34,447 nt of DNA from JALOPX01 sp041309605. GTDB taxonomy: Bacteria > Krumholzibacteriota > Krumholzibacteriia > Krumholzibacteriales > Krumholzibacteriaceae. Positions 17,561 to 24,877 of this stretch are shown here, one piece after another. Location of the stretch: NCBI GenBank assembly GCA_041309605.1, contig JBFYZH010000084.1, positions 1 to 34,447 on the forward strand. The letters run 5' to 3'. The position numbers and the translations under genes are program-made. The number at the start of each line of letters is the position of its first letter. Within the stretch, counting starts at the first letter, position 1. A model generated the notes under the pieces. That model did no database searches. It saw only the letters and a list, made by a program, of their open reading frames with translations, and had not been told where the DNA came from.

Positions 17561-17580
17561 AAAAGCAGGATATAACGCGC

Positions 17581-17597
17581 CTTGCCGCGCCGGCAAG
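17581..17597. other. Perfect inverted repeat between divergent genes
   Basis: CTTGCCG (17581-17587) and CGGCAAG (17591-17597) flank a CGC loop in the 50-base gap between the CPBP and HAD starts. It has no T-tail, so it is not a terminator. It could be a divergent operator or a 5'-UTR hairpin, or chance in GC-rich DNA. A TATAAC at 17571-17576 just upstream could be a -10 element for the HAD operon. Confidence 0.35.
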
Positions 17598-17610
17598 AAG
17601 AAAGGCGATC

Positions 17611-18309
17611 ATGATAAGACTGATCATATTCGACCTGGACAATACGCTTACCGATTTCATCAGGATGAAGGATGACTCGATCGCCGCCGCCGTGACGGCG
17701 ATGATCGACGCAGGGCTGGATTTTTCCCCCGAAAGGATCAGGGGCGAGATATTCAGGATCTACGACGAGGAAGGGATCGAATACCAGAAGGTCTTCAACA
17801 AGCTTCTCGTCAATCTCGTCGGAGGCGTGGATTACAGGATAATGGCGGCCGGGATCGTTTCCTACCGCAAGGCGCGCGAGGCGGCCCTCGTGCTTTACCC
17901 GCACGTCAACAGGACCCTCCTGGCTCTTATCAAGAAAGGGCTGAAGCTGGCCGTCATTTCGGACGCGCCCAGGCAGGAAGCCTGGCTGAGGCTCTGTTAC
18001 CTCCAGCTTCAACACATCTTCGATACGGTTGTGGCCTTCGAGGATTCCGGGCAGCACAAGCCCAGCCCGGTGCCGTTCCGGATGGTCCTCGACCAGCTGG
18101 GGATGAGACCGGAGGAGGCGCTCATGATAGGCGACTGGCCGGAAAGGGATATCGCCGGGGCATCGGAGCTCGGGATCAGGACGGTATTCGCCAGGTACGG
18201 CGACACGTTCGGGACGAAGGTCTCGGGAGCCGACTACGAGGTCGACGATATTTTCGAACTGGTCGATATAGTCGAGAAACTCAACGGCACGGAGCCGAAA
18301 GGACATTGA
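17611..18309 (+). CDS. HAD-superfamily phosphatase (phosphoglycolate phosphatase-like)
   Basis: The 232-residue protein has all four HAD motifs. Motif I is D8-L-D10-N-T-L-T (nucleophile and general acid), motif II I-S-D-A near residue 115, the motif III Lys in H-K-P-S-P, and motif IV G-D-W-P-E-R-D-I. The helical cap between motifs I and II is the C1 type of phosphoglycolate/beta-phosphoglucomutase relatives. The substrate cannot be told. Start ATG with AGAAAGG 8 bases upstream. It is one base from the NAD(P)HX repair gene, which fits a role in housecleaning of phosphorylated metabolites, but that is inference. Confidence 0.88.
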   Translation: MIRLIIFDLDNTLTDFIRMKDDSIAAAVTAMIDAGLDFSPERIRGEIFRIYDEEGIEYQKVFNKLLVNLVGGVDYRIMAAGIVSYRKAREAALVLYPHVNRTLLALIKKGLKLAVISDAPRQEAWLRLCYLQLQHIFDTVVAFEDSGQHKPSPVPFRMVLDQLGMRPEEALMIGDWPERDIAGASELGIRTVFARYGDTFGTKVSGADYEVDDIFELVDIVEKLNGTEPKGH

Positions 18310-18310
18310 T

Positions 18311-19888
18311 ATGCTGCTGGTCACCAGTGAACTGATGCGCAGGCTGGACGAGGAAACGACAAACAGGTTCGAACCGGGCCTGGTCCTGATGGAGCGCGCC
18401 GGACAGGGGATCTTCGAGGCGATCATGGAATTCGCCGGGGAACCCGAAGACGAATGCGCTTCGATTTTCCTGGGCAGCGGAAACAACGCGGGCGACGGGC
18501 TCGTCGTGGCGAGGCTTCTGGCGGGAAAGGGCATGAAAGTGATCCTCCATTACATGCACGAGCCGGAAAAACTATCGCCGGACGCGTTCAAGAACTACAA
18601 ACGGCTTGAGGGCATGCGCGGCGACGGGGTCATCGAGGAGATATTTCCCGGCATGGCCGACTGGAAACAGAAATCGTCCGCCGCGCTGGAGGAGAGCACG
18701 TTCGTGGTCGACGCGCTCCTGGGGACCGGGATCAACAGCCCGGTAAGATCCGATTACGGCGCGGTCATCGGCGCGATCAACGGATCGGGCCTGCCCGTCG
18801 TCGCCGTGGATATTCCGTCGGGGATAAACGGGACCACCGCCGAAGTTATGGGCTCCGCTGTGAGGGCCGACCTCACGGTCACGATGGCCCTTCCCAAGAC
18901 CGGTTCCGTCTTTTATCCCGGCAAGGCCTTCTGCGGATCGCTGGAGGTCGTCGACATCGGAATCCCCGGCGAGATCATGAACGGGAGCGGTATCGACGAC
19001 CACATACTTGACGTCTACATGGCGATCGAGGATCTTCCGGAGAGGAGCCCCGATTCCCACAAGTTCGGCTGCGGTTCCCTGCTCGTGGTGGCGGGAAGCA
19101 GGCGGTACAGCGGGGCCGCGTGGCTGTCCGCGATGGCCGCTCTCAGAACCGGATGCGGCATCGTCTACCTGGCCGGTCCGGAATCAATCAGGACCGTCAT
19201 CCAGTCGGCAGCGCCGGAGATCGTATTCATTTCGCTTCCCGAGACCGGAGCGGGCTCGATCGCGGCAATCGCCGCGAAGACGCTCATGGACCAGGCGAGG
19301 TTCGACGCCATGGCGATCGGGCCGGGACTCACGACCGATCCGGAGACCGCGCGGTTCGTCGAGGAGATTCTGGAGCTCTGCGGGGTTCCGATGGTGATCG
19401 ACGCCGACGCGTTGAACGCCTTCGAGGGAAGGTTCGACGTGGTCGCCCGGCTTTCGGCGGGGAAACAGGCGATCGTCACTCCGCATTCCGGGGAACTTGC
19501 AAGGCTCACCGGAGAACGGATCCCCGCTTCCCCGGCCGGTCGTATCGGGGCGCTGAGGGCCCTGGCGGCCGGAGCCGGGCTCACTCTCGTCCACAAGGGC
19601 GCTCCCACCGTCATAGCCCATCCATCGGGCCGTATCGACGTGAACGTCTTCGGCCACCCGGGCCAGGCGACGGCGGGCAGCGGAGACGTGCTGACGGGCG
19701 CCATCGCCGGGATTCTCGCCCAGTCGCGGGACTCTGCCGCCGCGGCGCGTCTCGGGGTCTACCTGCATTCCAGGGCAGCCGAGTTCGCGGCCGGGGATAC
19801 AGGGGAAAGGGGCATGACGGCGGGCGACTGCTGCGACGCTCTTCCGCTCGCGTTGAAGGAACTCGAGGAAGGGGCCGGTTTCTGCTGA
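18311..19888 (+). CDS. nnr: Bifunctional NAD(P)H-hydrate epimerase / ADP-dependent NAD(P)H-hydrate dehydratase
   Basis: This enzyme repairs hydrated NADH and NADPH (NADHX, NADPHX). The N-terminal YjeF epimerase domain (about 1-215) interconverts the R and S forms, and the C-terminal ribokinase-like dehydratase (about 225-525) uses ADP to restore NAD(P)H. The N-domain shows G-S-G-N-N-A-G-D-G-L-V-V-A-R. The C-domain shows K-F-G-C-G-S-L-L-V-V-A-G-S, A-I-G-P-G-L, V-I-D-A-D-A-L-N and the nucleotide loop A-G-S-G-D-V-L-T-G with catalytic Asp near 459. The 525-residue length is normal for the fused bacterial form. Start ATG at 18311 follows the HAD stop by one base. Confidence 0.96.
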   Translation: MLLVTSELMRRLDEETTNRFEPGLVLMERAGQGIFEAIMEFAGEPEDECASIFLGSGNNAGDGLVVARLLAGKGMKVILHYMHEPEKLSPDAFKNYKRLEGMRGDGVIEEIFPGMADWKQKSSAALEESTFVVDALLGTGINSPVRSDYGAVIGAINGSGLPVVAVDIPSGINGTTAEVMGSAVRADLTVTMALPKTGSVFYPGKAFCGSLEVVDIGIPGEIMNGSGIDDHILDVYMAIEDLPERSPDSHKFGCGSLLVVAGSRRYSGAAWLSAMAALRTGCGIVYLAGPESIRTVIQSAAPEIVFISLPETGAGSIAAIAAKTLMDQARFDAMAIGPGLTTDPETARFVEEILELCGVPMVIDADALNAFEGRFDVVARLSAGKQAIVTPHSGELARLTGERIPASPAGRIGALRALAAGAGLTLVHKGAPTVIAHPSGRIDVNVFGHPGQATAGSGDVLTGAIAGILAQSRDSAAAARLGVYLHSRAAEFAAGDTGERGMTAGDCCDALPLALKELEEGAGFC

Positions 19889-19942
19889 GCGCCGGGGCGC
19901 GCCCGGGAAACCGATCCGGAGGCTGTCATCAGGGAAAAAGAC

Positions 19943-21019
19943 GTGATAAGGATGCTGCGGGACGCCTTCCCATCGGCGGGGCTGGGGGACGACACGGCCG
20001 TTTTTTCGCGAGAAGCGGGGGAGACGCTTTTCGCGTCCGATGCGGTAGTGGAAGGGGTCCATTTCAGGAGGGAATATTCCACGCTGGGCCAGGCGGTCCA
20101 GAAGGCGATATCCTCCTGCGTATCGGACGTTTACGCCATGGGCGGCATTCCGGAGAGGATACTCGTCACCGCCGGACTTCCGGAGGGCGTCGACGAGGCG
20201 GATGTTGCGGGCATCGTCGCGGGGATCGCCTCGGCCTGCCGTCTGTATGACGTTGCGCTTGCCGGCGGAGACACGGTCTTCTCCCCCGGGGGGGCGTTTT
20301 TCGATATCTCGATCATGGGCAGATCCGGCAGGGGAGGCGCCATCTATAGAAGAGGCGCCGCCGCGGGGGATCGGATATTCGTGACGGGCGAATGCGGCCT
20401 ATCGCTGTCGGGACTCAGGTTGCTCGGCATGCTTTTCGACGGCGAGGGCGCGGACGACCCGCTGTCGGAGCTTCTTCCGGCGAGTGCCGGAGAAAGGGAA
20501 GCGATGATCTCGATCGCCGGCGCACTTTCCCTTTCTTCCTCGCCGGGCGGGATCGCCGGGCTCTGCCGCGAAAAGGGCCTGGCCCCGCCGTCGGCGGACG
20601 CCCTCCGCATGATCGGCAAACATATAGTACCGAGGACGGAAAAAAATCCCTGTCTCGGCCGCGATAACGGAGTGACGGCGATGATAGACATCAGCGACGG
20701 CCTGTCCAGAGACCTCGGAACGCTCTGTGAGGAAAGCGGTTGCGGCGCGCTGGTAAGGGAGGAGGATCTTCCCGTACCGCGGATTCTGAAAGGGTTGCCG
20801 GGGGCCGGCGAGGAATATCTCGCCGCGATCGCTCTCGGGAGCGGGGAGGAGTACTGCAGGCTTTTTACCGTGCGGGGGGATGTCCCGTGGGCCGCCGGCG
20901 CCGGGATCGTATGTATCGGCGAGATGACCGGGGCCGGAGGGATGGTCCTGCGGTCGCGAAACGGGAAGGCGCTGCCGCTTGAGTGCGGAGGATATGAACA
21001 CTCCTTCCGGAGGCGATAA
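19943..21019 (+). CDS. thiL: Thiamine-monophosphate kinase
   Basis: ThiL phosphorylates thiamine monophosphate to thiamine diphosphate with ATP. The 358-residue protein has the AIR-synthase/ThiL fold signatures: G-D-D-T-A-V near residue 15, the early V-E-G-V-H-F, S-D-V-Y-A-M-G-G, A-G-G-D-T, then D-I-S-D-G-L-S-R-D-L and G-S-G-E-E-Y in the C-half. It follows nnr after 54 bases. The annotated start is GTG at 19943 with AGGGA 7 bases upstream. A stronger GGAGG (19918-19922) sits before an in-frame ATC at 19928, so a longer start cannot be excluded. The end abuts the histidine phosphatase. Confidence 0.95.
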   Translation: MIRMLRDAFPSAGLGDDTAVFSREAGETLFASDAVVEGVHFRREYSTLGQAVQKAISSCVSDVYAMGGIPERILVTAGLPEGVDEADVAGIVAGIASACRLYDVALAGGDTVFSPGGAFFDISIMGRSGRGGAIYRRGAAAGDRIFVTGECGLSLSGLRLLGMLFDGEGADDPLSELLPASAGEREAMISIAGALSLSSSPGGIAGLCREKGLAPPSADALRMIGKHIVPRTEKNPCLGRDNGVTAMIDISDGLSRDLGTLCEESGCGALVREEDLPVPRILKGLPGAGEEYLAAIALGSGEEYCRLFTVRGDVPWAAGAGIVCIGEMTGAGGMVLRSRNGKALPLECGGYEHSFRRR

Positions 21020-21673
21020 GTGCTGTTATACATGATACGCCACGGCAGGACCGATTGGAACCGCGACAGGAGGATCATGGGCCGCGAGGCGGTGCCCCTC
21101 AACGACGACGGCAGGGAGATGGTGCGCGACCTGGCGCGATTTCTCGCCGGCCAGGGCATCGCGACGATCTATTCGGGGACCCTTGCCAGGACGATGGAGA
21201 CAGCGCATATCCTGGCTTCAGCCTGGGGCGCCAGGGTTCTGAGCGAACCGCTTCTCGACGAATCGGCTTACGAAAAATGGGTGGGGATGAAATTTTCCGA
21301 CCTGGCCGCGGACGAGGACTTCAGGCTGTACAACACCTTCCCATCGAGATCGCGGTTTTCGCTCGATGAAGGGATGGCGGATATACAGAAACGGGCCCTC
21401 GAGGCGGTAAGACGGATCGAGGAGCGGAACGGCTCGGAAAAGGCAGCCCTCGTTTCGCACAGCGACGTAATAAAGCCCGTAATCGCATATTTTCTCGGCA
21501 TGGACCTTGACCGGATGCACAGCCTCGGTGTGGCCAACGCGTCTGTCACGCTGCTCGACACCGGCGGCCCGGCGGGACCGAGAATAAGATACATGAATGT
21601 GATGCCGTGGAAATGGGCGCGGGGAAGCGTCGACACGGAAGGCGAACGATGGAAAAACTCTATCTTGGAATAG
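21020..21673 (+). CDS. Histidine phosphatase family protein (phosphoglycerate mutase-like)
   Basis: The branch-1 histidine phosphatase motif R7-H8-G-R-T-D-W-N is at the N-terminus and the second catalytic His is H147 in V-S-H-S-D-V. With E-S-A-Y in the middle and 217 residues, it fits the cofactor-independent phosphatase group (CobC/GpmB-like). The exact substrate cannot be assigned; alpha-ribazole phosphatase and general sugar-phosphate phosphatase are both possible. GTG start directly follows the thiL TAA. The last 25 bases overlap the tsaD start. Confidence 0.88.
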   Translation: MLLYMIRHGRTDWNRDRRIMGREAVPLNDDGREMVRDLARFLAGQGIATIYSGTLARTMETAHILASAWGARVLSEPLLDESAYEKWVGMKFSDLAADEDFRLYNTFPSRSRFSLDEGMADIQKRALEAVRRIEERNGSEKAALVSHSDVIKPVIAYFLGMDLDRMHSLGVANASVTLLDTGGPAGPRIRYMNVMPWKWARGSVDTEGERWKNSILE

Positions 21674-22680
21674 AGACGTCGTGCGACGACACCTCGTGCG
21701 CGATATTTTCCGACGATCGGGGGGTGGTCGTGCACAGGACCGCCGCGCAACTCGACCACGCGAAATACGGCGGGGTCGTGCCGGAGATAGCCTCCCGTTC
21801 CCATATGAAGACGCTCCTGCCTCTCTACGAGACCGTCATGGAAGAGGCCGCGGCGGATCTTCCGGGGCTCTCGGGGATAGGCGTGACGAACGGTCCCGGC
21901 CTGACGGGTTCTCTTCTGGTCGGGCTTTCCTTTGCAAAGGCGCTTTCCTACGGCAGCGCTCTTCCGCTGGCGGGGATCCATCACATCGAAGGGCATATCC
22001 TGGCCAACGCGGTGGTCGATGCCTTCGTGACCCCGGCCGTAGTGCTTGTCGTTTCCGGCGGGCACACCCAACTGCTTTTCGTCGAAAGGATCGGAAGGTA
22101 CGAGTTGCTCGGCGGCCCCAGGGACGATGCCGCCGGGGAGGCCGTCGGCAAGATAGGAAAACTTCTCGGGCTTCCATACCCCGGGGGGCCCGCCGTGGAA
22201 ACAGCGTCTAAAAACGGCGATCCACGGGCATTCGATTTTCCCAGAGCCCTAAATAATTCCGGCGGGTGCGATTTCTCCTTTTCCGGCCTGAAGACGGCGG
22301 TCATGCTCAAGGCCCGGGAACTCGAAGTCGCGCCGGGACGCCTGGACGCGCCGGGCGGTTCCGCGGTGGCCGACCTTGCCGCATCCGCACAGGAAGCCAT
22401 CGTCGACGTTCTCTCGACGAAGTCGTTGATGGCCGTCGAAAGAAGATCTCCGGCGATGTTCTATGCCGCGGGCGGGGTCGCCGCCAACGGAAGGCTCAGG
22501 GAATCGCTCAGCGAGCGCCTGAAGCTTTCCGGAGTTCCGATTTCCTGGCCCCCCGTGGAATACTGCACCGACAACGCCGCGATGATCGCCTGCGCGGCGA
22601 TGCACCACATAGAGGCGGGCAGGGTCGACGGGCTCGGGCTGAACACCTTCGCGAGAGGCCGCCTGGCCTCGTGGGCCTGA
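21649..22680 (+). CDS. tsaD: tRNA N6-adenosine threonylcarbamoyltransferase TsaD
   Basis: TsaD transfers the threonylcarbamoyl group to A37 of ANN-reading tRNAs (t6A), working with TsaB, TsaE and TsaC. The 343-residue protein starts M-E-K-L-Y-L-G-I-E-T-S-C-D-D-T, the typical N-terminus. It has the metal-binding H-H-I-E-G-H (residues 111-116), S-G-G-H-T-Q-L, a G-K-I-G-K-L-L-G-L loop, F-S-F-S-G-L-K-T-A and a C-terminal C-T-D-N-A-A-M-I-A. The ATG at 21649 has GGAAGG 6 bases upstream and matches the family start; a longer in-frame start at 21607 lacks support. No terminator with a T-run is evident in the following gap. Confidence 0.97.
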   Translation: MEKLYLGIETSCDDTSCAIFSDDRGVVVHRTAAQLDHAKYGGVVPEIASRSHMKTLLPLYETVMEEAAADLPGLSGIGVTNGPGLTGSLLVGLSFAKALSYGSALPLAGIHHIEGHILANAVVDAFVTPAVVLVVSGGHTQLLFVERIGRYELLGGPRDDAAGEAVGKIGKLLGLPYPGGPAVETASKNGDPRAFDFPRALNNSGGCDFSFSGLKTAVMLKARELEVAPGRLDAPGGSAVADLAASAQEAIVDVLSTKSLMAVERRSPAMFYAAGGVAANGRLRESLSERLKLSGVPISWPPVEYCTDNAAMIACAAMHHIEAGRVDGLGLNTFARGRLASWA

Positions 22681-22733
22681 GGCAAAATTACCGGAATAAT
22701 CCCGCCGTTTCTTCGGATCCTTCATGTTTCAAA

Positions 22734-22809
22734 TGCGAAAACAATTGCATTCCCGTGTCCCATTCTGCGAAAAACCGGCCTTTACATCAATGCCCCTGCG
22801 GAAAAACCG
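22734..22809 (+). repeat. Three phased direct repeats upstream of the sigma54 promoter (candidate enhancer sites)
   Basis: TGCGAAAAC at 22734-22742, TGCGAAAAACCG at 22766-22777 and TGCGGAAAAACCG at 22797-22809 begin 32 and 31 bases apart, close to three helical turns each. An AATGC/GCATT inverted repeat (22732-22736 and 22747-22751) overlaps the first copy. The block ends about 60 bases before the -24 element. Spacing and position are those of binding sites for a sigma54 enhancer-binding protein; the protein itself is not in the window. Confidence 0.5.
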
Positions 22810-22866
22810 AGATTCGGTAACCGCTTAAAAATATGAGAGTTGCCATGCCGGCCGCCCGGCTCCCCG

Positions 22867-22882
22867 TTGGCATATTACTTGC
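22867..22882 (+). promoter_or_regulatory. Sigma54 (-24/-12) promoter of the kinase/HD-GYP operon
   Basis: TTGGCATATTACTTGC carries GG at 22869-22870 and GC at 22881-22882, with the correct 12-base step and TTGG...TTGC context. Transcription would start near 22894, about 64 bases before the first start codon. Together with the promoter at 3456-3472 it defines two RpoN-dependent operons in this window. The whole 22681-22957 gap otherwise holds the phased repeats and no convincing gene. Confidence 0.78.
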
Positions 22883-22957
22883 GTGCCGAGGTTGTGATAT
22901 GAATCGCCTCATTAATCAGGGTCCGTGAAATATTTGAATAGTGGCAGGGAAATGTTA

Positions 22958-23935
22958 ATGCACCGCGAAGACAGCCAGGACAGCTTCAAGATACTCGTTG
23001 TCGATGACGAGGAACATATACGCAGGATCCTGCAGTTTCAACTCGAAAAAAGCGGTTATGTCGTGAAAACGGCGGAGAACGGCGAGGTGGCCCTGAGGAT
23101 CGTTCACAAGGAGGCTCCCGATCTTATCATCCTGGACCTGATGATGCCGAGAATAGACGGCTTCGAGGTCTGCAGGAGACTCCGGTCGGATTTTCAGACC
23201 AACCAGATCCCGATCATCATGCTTACCGCCAAGAGCGATCTGCCGGACAAGATCAAGGGCCTTAAGGGGGGCGCGAACGATTATCTCGTCAAACCCTACT
23301 CCAACGAGGAATTGATTCTTCGCGTAAGGAACGTGATCGAATGGAGCCAGACGCAGAAAAACGCGAATCCGCTGACCGGTTTCGCCGGCAACAAGGCGAT
23401 AGAAAAGGAACTTCAGAAAAGGATCGAACATGGACAATCGTTCGCCTTTCTGTACATAGACATAGACAATTTCAAAGCCTATAACGACTACTACGGATAC
23501 CAGAAGGGCGATGAATCGATCCTGTTCCTTGCCGATATAATCACGGAAACCGTCAACTCGCTCGGAGGATCCGACGACTTCGTGGGTCACATAGGGGGGG
23601 ACGATTTTGTGGTGATGACCTCGGTGGAACGCGCCGAATTCATTTCTCATCATATCGTCGACGAATTCGACAGGGGATCCCTCGTCCTTATGAACGAAGA
23701 GGATATCAGGCGCGGGTATCTCGAGATCAGGAACAGGCTGGGGGAGATAAAACGGATTCCCCTGATGTCGCTGACAATAGCGCTTGTCATCAACGAGGGA
23801 CAACGCCTGAAACATTTCGCCCAGGTCAACGATATCGCTTCCGAGCTCAAGAGATTCGGCAAGGGGATGACCGGCAGTGTCGTCGTCCGCGAGAGAAGGA
23901 AAGAGGCATCGCCTGCCGAGAAGATAGAGCAGTAG
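22958..23935 (+). CDS. Response regulator with receiver and GGDEF-like (GGDDF) domain
   Basis: The receiver domain (about 10-125) has D16-D17, phosphoacceptor D60, T90 and K112, all that is needed for phosphorylation. A GGDEF-family domain follows (about 138-310), with N-P-L-T-G-F at its start, D168-I-D-N-F-K-A-Y-N-D and the signature loop G-G-D-D-F at 213-217. The usual Glu in the fourth position is Asp, and no inhibitory R-x-x-D is seen before it. It may be a weak diguanylate cyclase or a nucleotide-binding output; activity is uncertain. The ATG at 22958 is chosen over GTG 22925 and ATG 22952 because AGGGA lies 7 bases upstream. It is the first gene after the sigma54 promoter; the next kinase starts 99 bases on. 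Confidence 0.88.
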   Translation: MHREDSQDSFKILVVDDEEHIRRILQFQLEKSGYVVKTAENGEVALRIVHKEAPDLIILDLMMPRIDGFEVCRRLRSDFQTNQIPIIMLTAKSDLPDKIKGLKGGANDYLVKPYSNEELILRVRNVIEWSQTQKNANPLTGFAGNKAIEKELQKRIEHGQSFAFLYIDIDNFKAYNDYYGYQKGDESILFLADIITETVNSLGGSDDFVGHIGGDDFVVMTSVERAEFISHHIVDEFDRGSLVLMNEEDIRRGYLEIRNRLGEIKRIPLMSLTIALVINEGQRLKHFAQVNDIASELKRFGKGMTGSVVVRERRKEASPAEKIEQ

Positions 23936-24034
23936 GGGCCGTCAGAATAAATAGGGCGGCAGGGGCCGTGCACGCGTACCAGGAATAATCGACCGGAAGT
24001 GTCCGCTTTGCGGCTGTTGGATGGAGGTCCGGTT

Positions 24035-24865
24035 TTGGAGATCGTTCAGGATAAGGAAGAAAAATGCGTGACCGGCGCGGGGGTTCTTGACGCCAGGAAG
24101 GAACTCGAAGTCCTTCGAGCCGAGATCGAGAAGAACAAGGAAATATTCGATTCGGCGCGGCTCATAGTGGGGCACGAACTGAACCGCCCGCTGACGTCGA
24201 TCAACGGCTATGTCGAGCTCCTGGAATCGCATTTCGAAAAGATCTGCGGCGAAAAAGAAAAAAGGTATTTTTCCAGGATCCATGAAGCGGTCGCCGAAAT
24301 CGAGGGCCTGGTCGAGTCGTTCATCCACATGCTCAGGTTCGACAGTCCCGCGGAAGCAGCCGCGGATTTCGACGAGGTCGACCTGTTCGAACTGGTCGAA
24401 AAATTGAAGGTTAAATATAAAGGTCACATGGGCGGGATCGACAATCGGATCGACAGGGACCTGCCGCCCGTCCTCGTAAGGAGATCGTGCCTCGAAATAG
24501 TGATCGAAAACCTCGTTTCAAACGCCCTGAAGCACGGCCGGAGCGAAACGCCCGTCAAGGTGACCGCCGAGGTCAAGGCGGACAGGCGCGCATTGACGAA
24601 GAGGGACATGCTTATGATCAGGATCGAAGACAGGGGCCGGGGCATACCCGCTCACGAGATAGAGGAGATATTCGATCCGTTCTACAGGGGAAATGCCGGC
24701 AGGGACAGCGAGGGGCTGGGACTCGGCCTTGCTCTTGTAAGGAACGTGATGAACATCATGATGGGCAACATTCATATGGAAAGTGAACCGGGAATCGGAA
24801 CCGTGGCCACCGTATGTCTTCCCATCCCCGAAGACAAGCCCGGCCCGTTTGAACGGATCGGATAA
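24035..24865 (+). CDS. Soluble sensor-type histidine kinase (276 aa)
   Basis: A compact kinase with no membrane helix. A short N-terminal helical stretch leads to HisKA with H47 in G-H-E-L-N-R-P-L-T-S-I, then HATPase with the N-box E-N-L-V-S-N-A-L-K-H-G, G1 E-D-R-G-R-G-I-P, F-box I-F-D-P-F-Y-R-G and G2 G-L-G-L-G-L-A. It has no sensor domain, so it may take its signal from a partner, plausibly the response regulator upstream or the membrane kinases downstream. The start is TTG at 24035, because TGGAGG lies 7 bases upstream. The frame is open to GTG 23999, but that codon has no Shine-Dalgarno sequence. 12 bases separate it from the next gene. Confidence 0.87.
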   Translation: MEIVQDKEEKCVTGAGVLDARKELEVLRAEIEKNKEIFDSARLIVGHELNRPLTSINGYVELLESHFEKICGEKEKRYFSRIHEAVAEIEGLVESFIHMLRFDSPAEAAADFDEVDLFELVEKLKVKYKGHMGGIDNRIDRDLPPVLVRRSCLEIVIENLVSNALKHGRSETPVKVTAEVKADRRALTKRDMLMIRIEDRGRGIPAHEIEEIFDPFYRGNAGRDSEGLGLGLALVRNVMNIMMGNIHMESEPGIGTVATVCLPIPEDKPGPFERIG

Positions 24866-24877
24866 AAGGTTGTCAAA

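Noticed and set aside
17596..17596. Upstream TTG as the start of the CPBP protease
   Set aside because: It adds 12 residues with no family counterpart and has no Shine-Dalgarno sequence. The ATG at 17560 was preferred, though the evidence for it is also modest.
22700..22820. Possible Cys-rich peptide (C-F-K-C ... H-Q-C-P-C-G) encoded before the second sigma54 promoter
   Set aside because: It is only the tail of a frame overlapping tsaD, has no start or ribosome site of its own, and coincides with the phased repeats. Four Cys in about 35 residues can arise by chance.
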